Positions 17,592 to 27,100 of a stretch of DNA of 64,000 nt are shown here, one piece after another. Numbering within the stretch: position 1 is the first letter of the stretch; every line of letters starts with the position of its first letter. Both the position numbers and the translations under genes were made by a program. Below the pieces are notes generated by a model. That model was given only the letters and a program-made list of their open reading frames with translations. It had not been told where the DNA came from and ran no database searches. Source of the DNA: an uncultured Saprospiraceae bacterium (GTDB lineage Bacteria; Bacteroidota; Bacteroidia; Chitinophagales; Saprospiraceae). The stretch is taken from contig CAKZUK010000018.1 of the NCBI GenBank assembly GCA_937921775.1, forward strand, positions 26,345 through 90,344, given 5' to 3'.

Positions 17592-19802
17592 ATGAAAGTT
17601 GTTTTTACAGTTCTTCTTTTTTTTTACCTACCTCTTCTTTTAAATGGCCAAAATTTAATAGGCCTAATTGTCGACGAATCCAATGAGCCAATCGTTGGCG
17701 CATATGTGATTAACCACAGTAAAGATTTTCATACACACACCAACGATCTCGGACAGTGCATCCTCAAAGATGCCGACATCGGTGATACATTAAAAATAAT
17801 GCATCTCGGATATGAGACGCTTGATTTTGTCATTGATAATTCTGATGGGAAAATTAAAATCACATTGATCGAATCATTTTTTGATTTGGGAGAAGTTGTT
17901 GTTGGGCAAAACGCTAAGAAAATTAATATCATCGCAGCAATCGATATTAACACCGCTCCTGTTCGTTCTTCTCAAGAATTTTTACGCAAAGTACCGGGCC
18001 TTTTTATTGGTCAACATGCCGGAGGAGGTAAAGCTGAACAAATCTTCCTAAGAGGTTTTGATATTGATCACGGTACCGATGTTTCGATCTCTGTAGATGG
18101 GATGCCAGTCAATATGGTCTCTCATGCACATGGACAAGGATATGCCGACATGCATTTTATTATTCCTGAAACTATTGATGAAATCGACTTTGGGAAAGGA
18201 CCATATTACTCTGATAAAGGGAATTTTACTACTGCTGGTTATGTTGGATTCAAAACCAAAGACAAGTTAGAAAACTCACAAATTACCATCGAAGGAGGAC
18301 GATTTAATTCGCTTAGAACGGTTGGTTTGCTAAAACTATTAGACAGTGAAAAACACGATATTTATCTAGCCTCAGAGTATATGTTATCTGATGGACATTT
18401 TGAGTCTTCTCAAAATTTTGTTCGCAATAATTTCATGCTCAAATATGCTGGAGAACTTCCGGACAAAAGTCGAATCTCAGCCTTAGTTTCTAATTTTTCA
18501 AGTAAGTGGGATGCATCGGGACAAATTCCACAAAGATCTGTAGATCAGGGTGATATAACTAGGTTTGGCGCCATTGACGATACCGAAGGTGGCAATACAG
18601 GAAGAACCAATATAGCGGTAACTTACAATCGACCACTTAGCGACAATACCTATATTAAAAACAATATTTACTATTCTCTTTACGATTTTGAACTTTACTC
18701 AAATTTTACATTTTTTCTTAATGATTCGATCAACGGCGATCAGATCAGACAGAAAGAAAATCGTAAGATTTTTGGATTTGAAAGTGTGTGGAATCATTCC
18801 ACATTTATTAAAAATGCAAGTACACTTTTTCAACTTGGGGTAGGACTGCGAGCGGATCAAATAAATGACAACGAACTCTCAAGCACGCTCAATCGAAAGA
18901 CTACATTAAAGAGCCATCAATTGGGAGATGTCGATGAAAAAAACCTTTATGCTTTTGCGGATATTTCCTTTGATGTAGGAGATTGGCTATTTCAACCATC
19001 TGTTCGATTTGATTATTTTAAGTTTAATTATGTCAATGACCTAATTGGTATTTATAAGAACGACGGTCAATCAAAAGGATTTATTAGCCCCAAGTTTAGT
19101 ACGGTTTATAACTTGAATAATAAAGTACAATTATATTTCAATACTGGAGTTGGATTTCACTCCAATGATAGCCGTGTTATTATTGAAGAAGTTGAGAAAT
19201 CAATTATTCCTGCTGCTTATGGAGCGGATTTAGGTGCTTTTATCAAGCCAATACCTCGGCTATTCACAAACCTTGCAGTATGGTGGTTAGCATTGGAGCA
19301 GGAGTTTGTATATGTAGGTGATGAAGGAGTTGTAGAGCCTAGCGGTAGTACTCGTCGTTTGGGTTTGGACTTTACATTTAGATATCAACTTAACGATTGG
19401 ATCTTTGCCAATGGAGATTTTAATTATGCCTTTGCGCGTAGTAATGTTTCTGAAGACAATCTCATCCCCTTGGCTCCAGTTATCACAACTACTGGAGGAC
19501 TTATTTTCAACAGGAAAAAGATAAATGCTGCTATTAATTTCCGATTCCTCAAGGATAGACCAGCTAATGAAGACAATAGTATTGTCGCCCAAGGCTACTT
19601 TATAACAGACCTAAACGCAAATTATAATTTTGAAAAAATAAGTATTGGATTCTCTATTGAGAATTTGCTTAATCAGAGTTGGAATGAAACTCAATTTGCT
19701 ACAGAAACTCGTCTTCAGTTCGAACCAACTCCTACGGAAGAAATTCATTTTACTCCAGGTACTCCTTTCTTTATCAAAGGAATCATGAAGTATCATTTTT
19801 AG
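17592..19802 (+). CDS. TonB-dependent outer-membrane receptor with histidine-rich plug
   Basis: This is a 736-residue receptor. A signal peptide (about 1-19) is followed by a CarboxypepD_reg-like domain (about 20-105) typical of Bacteroidota receptors, then a plug domain (about 115-240) and a 22-strand-type barrel ending in Phe (KYHF). The plug carries RGFDIDHGTD near 154, then GMPVNMVSHAHGQGYADMHF, a His-rich segment typical of a receptor subfamily often found beside HupE/UreJ genes and proposed to import nickel or similar metals. It opens the rightward arm of the NRPS cluster, 18 bp before the cyclodeaminase-like gene, so the natural product is likely a ligand re-imported through it, or the cluster responds to the same metal. 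Substrate is inferred. Confidence 0.92.
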   Translation: MKVVFTVLLFFYLPLLLNGQNLIGLIVDESNEPIVGAYVINHSKDFHTHTNDLGQCILKDADIGDTLKIMHLGYETLDFVIDNSDGKIKITLIESFFDLGEVVVGQNAKKINIIAAIDINTAPVRSSQEFLRKVPGLFIGQHAGGGKAEQIFLRGFDIDHGTDVSISVDGMPVNMVSHAHGQGYADMHFIIPETIDEIDFGKGPYYSDKGNFTTAGYVGFKTKDKLENSQITIEGGRFNSLRTVGLLKLLDSEKHDIYLASEYMLSDGHFESSQNFVRNNFMLKYAGELPDKSRISALVSNFSSKWDASGQIPQRSVDQGDITRFGAIDDTEGGNTGRTNIAVTYNRPLSDNTYIKNNIYYSLYDFELYSNFTFFLNDSINGDQIRQKENRKIFGFESVWNHSTFIKNASTLFQLGVGLRADQINDNELSSTLNRKTTLKSHQLGDVDEKNLYAFADISFDVGDWLFQPSVRFDYFKFNYVNDLIGIYKNDGQSKGFISPKFSTVYNLNNKVQLYFNTGVGFHSNDSRVIIEEVEKSIIPAAYGADLGAFIKPIPRLFTNLAVWWLALEQEFVYVGDEGVVEPSGSTRRLGLDFTFRYQLNDWIFANGDFNYAFARSNVSEDNLIPLAPVITTTGGLIFNRKKINAAINFRFLKDRPANEDNSIVAQGYFITDLNANYNFEKISIGFSIENLLNQSWNETQFATETRLQFEPTPTEEIHFTPGTPFFIKGIMKYHF

Positions 19803-19820
19803 AAAATAGTCAAACTAGCA

Positions 19821-20942
19821 ATGAGCGCAAAAAAATTGAAAACCTTAGTTCTTTCGGCATCAGATATTGAAGAGATTGTGAGATCTGTTGGTATTGATGA
19901 AATCATGGATGAGTTAATAGAAAAGATGACTATTGCATTCAAAACCTATAATAAAGACAAAACTAAGATTCCAGTCCGCTCAGGTTTTAATTATGAGCAA
20001 CCCCAAAAAGGACTGATCGAATGGATGCCACTTTTTGACAAAGAAAAAAATCAGGTTATAGTTAAAATGGTGGGCTACCATCCAGACAATCCTAATGACT
20101 TTCAACTTCCTACTATCGTTTCTACCATTTCTTGCTACGACACCAAGACTGGCCATTTAAAAGGCTTGACCGACGGTGTCTTCCTCACGGCCTTACGGAC
20201 GGGAGCAGCATCTGCAATGGCGACCAAAGTAATGTCCCATCCAGAAAGTTCCACCTTGGGTTTGATTGGTTGCGGTGCGCAATCGATTACTCAACTACAT
20301 GCTATTTCAAGAGTTTTTAAGCTCAAAAAGGTATTGTATTATGATAACGACATAGAGACTAGGGAATCTTTTTCTAGTAGGGTAGCCATGCTGAATTTGG
20401 ATATCGAATTAGTTTTCACAAACATAAAAGAGATTGTAAAAGACTCAGACATCATTACCACAGCTACTTCTATTAATATTGGAGAAGGACCACTTTTCGA
20501 TCAAATTGAGAGCAAATCTTGGTTGCATATTAACGCTGTTGGATCTGACTTTCCGGGTAAAACGGAACTACCTTTAAGCTTCCTAAAAAACAGTTTTGTT
20601 TGTCCTGACTTTTTAGCACAAGCTGTTGTAGAAGGTGAATGCCAACAATTAGATGCCAGCGATATTGGACCCGAGTTTTTTGAATATATTCAAAATAAAG
20701 AAAAATATAGTGAGGCAGTCAGACAGTCAAGTGTTTTTGATTCTACTGGTTTGCCATTGGAAGACCAAGTGGTGATGGAGATGTTTTTAGCTTATGCAGA
20801 AAAGATGAAATTAGGCCAAGAGATAGGTATAGAACAAGTCCCGATGGATGCCAAAAGTCCATATGATTTTATGTACATGCAAGATGCGATTGTTATTAAA
20901 CAAACAGTCCCATTGGAAGATTTAAATAAGAAAGTTCTTTAA
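19821..20942 (+). CDS. Ornithine cyclodeaminase / mu-crystallin family enzyme
   Basis: This 373-residue NAD(P)-binding protein has the family substrate-site segment (VKMVGYHPDNP), the RTGAASAMATKVM helix near 127-140, and the dinucleotide-binding loop LGLIGCGAQSI near 145. Members cyclise ornithine to proline, reduce ketimines, or (SbnB) take part in 2,3-diaminopropionate synthesis. Here it precedes PltE-, PltF- and PltL-like genes that act on prolyl groups, so supply of L-proline or a cyclic imino acid from ornithine is the best guess. No SbnA-like PLP enzyme is present in the window, which argues against diaminopropionate. It lies 18 bp after the receptor and 89 bp before the dehydrogenase. 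Confidence 0.82.
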   Translation: MSAKKLKTLVLSASDIEEIVRSVGIDEIMDELIEKMTIAFKTYNKDKTKIPVRSGFNYEQPQKGLIEWMPLFDKEKNQVIVKMVGYHPDNPNDFQLPTIVSTISCYDTKTGHLKGLTDGVFLTALRTGAASAMATKVMSHPESSTLGLIGCGAQSITQLHAISRVFKLKKVLYYDNDIETRESFSSRVAMLNLDIELVFTNIKEIVKDSDIITTATSINIGEGPLFDQIESKSWLHINAVGSDFPGKTELPLSFLKNSFVCPDFLAQAVVEGECQQLDASDIGPEFFEYIQNKEKYSEAVRQSSVFDSTGLPLEDQVVMEMFLAYAEKMKLGQEIGIEQVPMDAKSPYDFMYMQDAIVIKQTVPLEDLNKKVL

Positions 20943-21031
20943 AATCATCAACTGAAGTAAAAAGCACAACAACTTATTTGCAATCAAAGAACCATAAGTT
21001 TTAATAGTAAAAAAAGTCAAAACAAACGCAA

Positions 21032-22183
21032 ATGGATTTCTCCTGGCCAGAAGAATATTTAAAATTCAAAGAAGAAACAATTCAATTTGCAAAAAGCGAA
21101 CTAAATGAAGGGACCCTTGAACGAGATGAAGCTCAGCTATTCTCTGTAGAGCTTTGGAAGAAATGTGCTGCATTTGGAATACAGGGTTTGTCCATTCCAA
21201 AAGTCTATGGCGGAGCGCTGGAAGAAGTTGATTTTTTACGCTCAATGTTGGCAATGGAAGGCTTGGGCTATGGTTGTAAGGACAATGGTTTACCTTTCGG
21301 GCTAAACGCACAAATGTGGACTGTGCAAACACCAATAGTGCACTTTGGTAACGAAGCACAAAAACAAAAATACCTTCCAAAAATGGCTGCTGGCACCATG
21401 ATCGGTGCGCATGCATTGACAGAACCTGAAGCGGGCTCAGATATTTTTAGCATGCAAATGACAGCCACGAAAGTAAAAGGCGGTTATTTATTAAACGGGA
21501 AAAAACATCTAATTACTTTTGCGCCAATTTGCGATATGGTACTCGTTTTTGCTAATGCAAATCCTAAACTGGGACGTTGGGGTGTTTCTGCATTTTTAGT
21601 AGACAAAGGTACGCCAGGCTTTACTGCAAGTGATAAAAAAAGTAAAATGGGACTGCGTTCGATTCCTATCGGAGACCTTGAGTTCAAGGACTGCCTCGTA
21701 CCTGAAGAAAACATGCTTGGAAAGATGGGTTTAGGCTTCAGTATTTTAAATCACTCACTGGAATATGATCGCTGTTGCATTCTCGCATCTCAGCTAGGAG
21801 CAATGGAACGGCAGCTCGACCAAACGATTGAATACTCGAAAAAGAGACACCAATTTAAGCAACCAATAGCTTCTTTTCAATCCGTTTCTAATCGAATCGT
21901 TGATATGAAATTACGGCTAGAAACTTCCAGATTGCTTTTGCAAAAAACAGCCTGGCTAAAGAAAAATGGCGACTCCGCTATGCTGGAAGCAGCTTTACTT
22001 AAGCTTCAACTAAGTGAATCATTTGTAACTTCTAGTTTGGACGCCATGCGTACTTTTGGAGGTCAAGCATTCTTAACCGAAAACGGTATCGAAAAGGATT
22101 TAAGAGATGCCGTTGGTGGTGTCCTTTATGCAGGAACCTCTGATATTCAACGCAACATTATTGCAAAATTATTAGGCCTTTGA
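21032..22183 (+). CDS. PltE-like acyl-CoA dehydrogenase, probable carrier-bound prolyl oxidase
   Basis: This 383-residue flavoprotein has the acyl-CoA dehydrogenase fold and FAD-binding segment (ALTEPEAGSDI near 129-139, GTSDIQRNIIAKLL at the C terminus). Its middle and end resemble PltE of pyoluteorin biosynthesis strongly: MGLRSIPIGDLEFKDCLVPE, then GAMERQLDQTIEYSKKRHQF. PltE oxidises L-prolyl-S-carrier to pyrrole-2-carbonyl-S-carrier. The gene's stop overlaps the start of the adenylating enzyme by four bases (TTGA), and the carrier follows, giving the same E-F-L set as in pyoluteorin and prodigiosin loci. Two-electron oxidation only, as in anatoxin biosynthesis, is the main alternative. 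Confidence 0.85.
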   Translation: MDFSWPEEYLKFKEETIQFAKSELNEGTLERDEAQLFSVELWKKCAAFGIQGLSIPKVYGGALEEVDFLRSMLAMEGLGYGCKDNGLPFGLNAQMWTVQTPIVHFGNEAQKQKYLPKMAAGTMIGAHALTEPEAGSDIFSMQMTATKVKGGYLLNGKKHLITFAPICDMVLVFANANPKLGRWGVSAFLVDKGTPGFTASDKKSKMGLRSIPIGDLEFKDCLVPEENMLGKMGLGFSILNHSLEYDRCCILASQLGAMERQLDQTIEYSKKRHQFKQPIASFQSVSNRIVDMKLRLETSRLLLQKTAWLKKNGDSAMLEAALLKLQLSESFVTSSLDAMRTFGGQAFLTENGIEKDLRDAVGGVLYAGTSDIQRNIIAKLLGL

Positions 22184-23751
22184 TCTACTTATTACCACAT
22201 ACCATCTCTAACTCTGCTAAGCAATTTCCTGACAGAGATGCCTTCTCTTGCGGCAATTCTAGTTTAACCTATTGTCAAATGGAGCAGCGAATGAATCAAG
22301 TCGCTAATGTTCTTCATCAAGTGGGGATTAAAAAAGGAGACCGCGTTGGCATCTATCTCAATCGATGTATCGAAACGGCTATTGCGATGTATGGCATCAT
22401 GCAAGCAGGCGCTGTGTATGTTCCCATTGATCCAAAAGCTCCAGCTTCTAGAAGTCGTTTTTTAATTGAAGATTGTGAAATTGATATTTTAATAAGTCAA
22501 ACCACTCAAAAAAGAAATCTTGAAAAAATTGTTGAAGGACCAACAAGGATTAAATCGATTATTGGTTTTGACAAGGAACTAGAAGCGGTGAATTGTATTT
22601 CATGGAAACAAGTATTTGAGCATTCAGATCAATTCAAATTGCCTTTCCGATTACTCGAAAAAGACCTGGCCTACATTATTTACACTTCTGGTTCTACTGG
22701 GCAACCAAAAGGAATCATGCACAGCCATTATAGTGGATTAAGTTATGCTCGTCTTGCTGCATCTGTTTACAATCTTAATGAAAACGATCGAATTGGCAAT
22801 CATGCTCCCATTCATTTTGACATTTCAACATTGGGTTATTTTGCGAGTCCTTTTGTGGGAGCTTGTACAGTAATTGCATCAGATGCACATACTATTTTTC
22901 CCGCAAGTCTTGCTAGCCTGATCGAAAAGGAAGCAATCACAGTTTGGTACTCTGTCCCTTTGGCTTTAATTCAATTATTGCAAAATGATGTACTACGAAA
23001 TAAAAAAATAGATAGCTTAAGATGGGTATTATATGGAGGGGAACCCTTTCCTCCAAAGTATATAAAAGAACTGATGGAAAGATGGCCTAATGCTCGTTTT
23101 AGCAATGTGTATGGCCCTGCAGAAGTCAACCAATGTACTTATTATCATTTCGATACACCGCCCATTAATGATGAGCCTATTCCAATTGGAGAAGTCTGGG
23201 ACAACACAGATTTCCTTATTTTGAATGAATATGATGAACCCGTAATTCCGGGTGAAATAGGTTTGCTACTCATTCGAAGTGCCACACAAATGAAAGGCTA
23301 TTGGAATAATCCTGACTTAACTGAGAAGTCACTTTATAAATCAATATCTGGACATGAGACTCAATTGTTTTACCGATCAGGTGATCTAGTTAAAATGGAT
23401 CAAGATGGTAAAATGCATTTTCTTGGCAGAAAAGATTTTCAAGTTAAAATAAGAGGACATAGAGTGGAACTGGATGCGGTGGAGGCATCTTTACTTGCGC
23501 ATAACTTAGTATCTGAAGCTGCGGTATACGCTGTTCAGATTTCTGCAGAAAGCAAACAAATTGAAGCTGCTGTGATACTAAAGCCACAGGTCAATTTATC
23601 AGAAGATGAGCTTAAATTTTTTCTAAAAGATAAATTGCCTTTATATGCAGTTCCTGAAAAAATAACTTTTGTTGAGGAATTCCCTAGAACAACTTCTGGC
23701 AAAATAAAGAGGTCAGCTATCGCTGCCACCTTATCAAACGCGAATAATTAA
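22180..23751 (+). CDS. PltF-like stand-alone adenylating enzyme (prolyl-AMP ligase type)
   Basis: This 523-residue ATP-dependent ligase activates an amino acid and loads it on a carrier protein. It has the ATP-binding YTSGSTGQPKG near 168, the GPAEVNQCT region, YRSGD and the C-terminal Lys in TSGKIKR. The segments NHAPIHFDIST, VWYSVPLAL and GGEPFPPKY are characteristic of PltF-type prolyl ligases. My manual specificity residues read D-I-L-Y-L-G-V-Q-C-K, close to the PltF set D-L-L-Y-L-A-L-V-C-K but not identical, so proline or a close analogue is expected. The start is TTG at 22180, overlapping the dehydrogenase stop as TTGA; no nearby ATG is in frame. The carrier gene follows after 2 bp. Confidence 0.85.
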   Translation: MIYLLPHTISNSAKQFPDRDAFSCGNSSLTYCQMEQRMNQVANVLHQVGIKKGDRVGIYLNRCIETAIAMYGIMQAGAVYVPIDPKAPASRSRFLIEDCEIDILISQTTQKRNLEKIVEGPTRIKSIIGFDKELEAVNCISWKQVFEHSDQFKLPFRLLEKDLAYIIYTSGSTGQPKGIMHSHYSGLSYARLAASVYNLNENDRIGNHAPIHFDISTLGYFASPFVGACTVIASDAHTIFPASLASLIEKEAITVWYSVPLALIQLLQNDVLRNKKIDSLRWVLYGGEPFPPKYIKELMERWPNARFSNVYGPAEVNQCTYYHFDTPPINDEPIPIGEVWDNTDFLILNEYDEPVIPGEIGLLLIRSATQMKGYWNNPDLTEKSLYKSISGHETQLFYRSGDLVKMDQDGKMHFLGRKDFQVKIRGHRVELDAVEASLLAHNLVSEAAVYAVQISAESKQIEAAVILKPQVNLSEDELKFFLKDKLPLYAVPEKITFVEEFPRTTSGKIKRSAIAATLSNANN

Positions 23752-23753
23752 TT

Positions 23754-23993
23754 ATGGATCAAACAATTATAAAATACATCATAGAAAACCTTCACGGAGG
23801 AAGAAAGGATTTAGAAATCGAAGCTGAAGATGATCTACTGGGAGGTGGTTTGATAGAGTCTATGGCCATGATGAGACTCATTCAATTTATTGAGACGGAG
23901 TACGAATTAAAAATCCCTCCTCAGGATATGACTATCGAAAATTTCATGACGGTCTCAGCTATGGTTGATTATATTCAGCGGGTGAAAGTGTAG
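23754..23993 (+). CDS. Stand-alone peptidyl carrier protein (PltL-like)
   Basis: This small acidic helical protein of 79 residues has the phosphopantetheine attachment Ser36 in GGGLIESMAMMRL. It would carry the amino acid loaded by the adenylating enzyme encoded 2 bp upstream, present it to the dehydrogenase for oxidation, and hand the product to the condensation domain of the downstream NRPS. It is activated by one of the two phosphopantetheinyl transferases, most likely the one in the NRPS operon. Family assignment is firm; the acyl cargo is inferred from the neighbours. Confidence 0.93.
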   Translation: MDQTIIKYIIENLHGGRKDLEIEAEDDLLGGGLIESMAMMRLIQFIETEYELKIPPQDMTIENFMTVSAMVDYIQRVKV

Positions 23994-24104
23994 TTGCGAA
24001 AATGAAATTATCTTACTGGAATTGATCCAGAGTCAATAGAAAATACGTAAGATATTGTAGTAGATGAATCTTTCAAGGGTCTAAAATTTATTTCGTAAAA
24101 ACAA

Positions 24105-27100
24105 ATGAACCAGTCAGTTAAAAATATAGACACAAGCTTTGAGTTAACTAAAAGTCAGCTCTTAATGTGGATGGGTCAAAAATTGAAACCAGCGTCTCCG
24201 ATGTACAACATGGCGACTTCTTTCGATATCCATGCATCTATCGATGAGTCTGCTTTCGTAAAGGCATTTCAACTGCTTTTGCAACAATGCGATGCCATGC
24301 GCACCGTTTTCTTTAGTGTAGACGAGGTCCCTCAACAAAAGATCATCGCCAACTTTCAATTCGAAATGGAAGTTCTCGATTTTTCACAAAATACAAATGC
24401 ACTTTTAAATTTAGCTGCTTGGAAAAAATTAAGAAGTCAAAAAATATTTGATATCTCCGACTGCTTATTTGATTCAGTGCTCATAAAGTTAAGTCCCGAT
24501 CATTATATCTGGTATTTCAACCAACACCATCTAATCACCGACGCTTGGGCTGTAACCGTACAATTTCAAGCAATGGCTAAATTGTATCAGGCTCAATTGA
24601 ATGAAATAGACTTAACTCATTGGTCCTTGCCAAAATTCCAAGACTACTTAAGCCAAGCGAATGAGTCCTGTAATGATCCCGCTCAGCAGATGGCACAGGC
24701 TCACTGGAAAGAAAAGGTTTCGACAATGCCTGATTTTTCAAAATTCTACCAAGAGTCAAATCTTGAATTGGAAAGTAAGTCAATTCGAATTAGTGTCCGT
24801 CTAGGTAAAGAAAAATCTGACCAATTGAGAGCGATGACAATGGAGTCTGATTTAAGAGCATGGACACAGCACCTTTCTTTATTTTCTGTTTTCCAAACCA
24901 TCCTGTATACTTACATTTACCGGATCACTGGGCAGCAAAAATTAGCTATAGGAGCTCCAGCTCATAATCGATCAACCTTATCGTTCAAACAAACACCAGG
25001 GCTATTTATCGAATTGTTTCCGCTTGTGGCGGAAATTGAAAACGATGAATCCTTTAGCTCCTTATTTCAGAAAGTAAGAAACGAATCGCTTAGCTTTCTA
25101 AAATATGCACAAGCCAACACTAGTACACCTGAACTCAATCGGAGCTTCAATGTAGTTTTGAATTATATCAATGCGGCTTTCTCTGATTTCAATGACATTC
25201 CAACGAGCACCGAATGGGTGCATGCCGATCACGCTGACCCTGGACATCATATGCGGCTACAAGTGCATGACTTTAATGCATCCGGTGACATTGAATTGTG
25301 TTTTGATCTAAACACCGCCGTATTTAATTCAGCTCAAATTTCCGCAACACCGCAACACTTTATACGTCTACTGGATGGATTTATAGAAGATCGTTTTCAA
25401 TCCATTGAAAAACCTCCTTTACTTATTTCAGAAACGAATGCAATTCTTGCAAAATCAGATAGCTTCGTTTTTGAATCATCGAAATCAGTCATTGACTTGT
25501 ATCATCAATCAGTAAGCAAGTCGACGGATAATATTGCCATTCGCTACCAAGAAATAGCTCTAAGCTACCGTGAATTGGATGCTCATGTAAATCAACTAAG
25601 CAATTACCTTAAGGACAATGGCTTAGTGAGCAATGATCGTGTCGCTATCTACCTCAATCGTTCGCCAGAATTTGTGATCAGTGTTTTGGCAGTGCTGCAA
25701 TTGGGCGCAACTTTTGTGCCTATCCCTGTGAACTATCCTTCGGGAAGAGTGCTTGGAATTATTGAAGATGCACAAGCGAAATTCATTCTAAGTAATTCGG
25801 TTTTACTAAAGAAACTTCCCGTAGATTTCAAAAATAAAATTGCTCTAGATAAAGAATCTGCATTTATCCAGCAGCAAAACATCGCATTCGATAAGCAAGA
25901 AATAGCTCCAGAACAATTAGCTTACCTCATGTATACTTCCGGTTCTACCGGAAAGCCGAAAGGTGTAATGATTGGGCATGCTGCCTTATCTCATTATATT
26001 CAATGGGCTGCATACAAATATGTTGACGGGATTTTACCGGTGATGCCTTTGTTTACTTCTACTGGTTTTGATTTAACAATCACTTCACTGTTTCTACCTT
26101 TGATTTCAAATGGTGTGCTCGTTACTTATCCTGAAGCAGAGGAAGGTCCAGACTTTTCCTTGTTTAAGGTCATGGAAGACAACTTAGTTAATCTAATAAA
26201 ACTAACTCCTTCCCATATTGAATTGCTTAGAAGTGGCAACTATAAAAGTTCATCCATTCAAACAATGATCGTTGGAGGAGAGAATTTCAAAACAGATCAA
26301 GCAGAACTAATTCATAGCCAATTGAATGATTCGGTCGCCATTTACAATGAGTATGGTCCTACAGAAGCAAGCGTTGGTTGTGTGGTACATCAATACAATC
26401 CAAAGCTTGACAAAGATAATTCTTCTGTTCCAATTGGTTTACCCATTTCAAATGTTCCGGTTTATATTTTAGATAAATTTTTGAATGTAGTTCCAAAGGG
26501 CGTACCTGGCGAATTGTATATCAGTGGACTAGGCTTGGCAAAAGGTTATTGGGGACAAGAGGAATTGACTAGTGCTCAGTTTATAGCGAATCCATTTGAT
26601 GCCAACACAAGCTTGTATCGATCGGGTGATTTAGTTCGTCAACATCCGGATGGTCATATCGAATATTTTGGTCGAAAAGATTTACAAGTAAAAATTCGAG
26701 GACGTCGAGTAGAACTCGCTGAAATAGAAACAGTACTAAATAAGCACCCTGAGCTCAAACAAGGAGTTGTTGAATTACGGGAAAGACGAAAGGCGAAATA
26801 TACCGAAGCGATTCACAATTGTAGTGCCTGTGGATTGCCCTCTAATTATCCAAATGCTAGCTTTAATAAAGAGGGTGTTTGTAATCTTTGCCAAGACTTT
26901 GAAAGTTATCAGCAAAAGGTAAGTAAGTACTTTAAAACAGAGGAGGACTTAACGAAATTATTCAATAGTGTAGCTCCAGTTGACAAAGGAGAATACGATT
27001 GTTTGGCGCTTTTAAGTGGAGGTAAAGACAGTACTTACGTACTAGGGCAGTTGGTTGAATTAGGATTTCGTCCATTGGCATTTACCTTGGATAATGGTTA

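Noticed and set aside
19821..20942. SbnB-type 2,3-diaminopropionate synthase
   Set aside because: The SbnA-like PLP partner is absent and the neighbours are prolyl-type enzymes, so cyclodeaminase or imine reductase activity is more likely.
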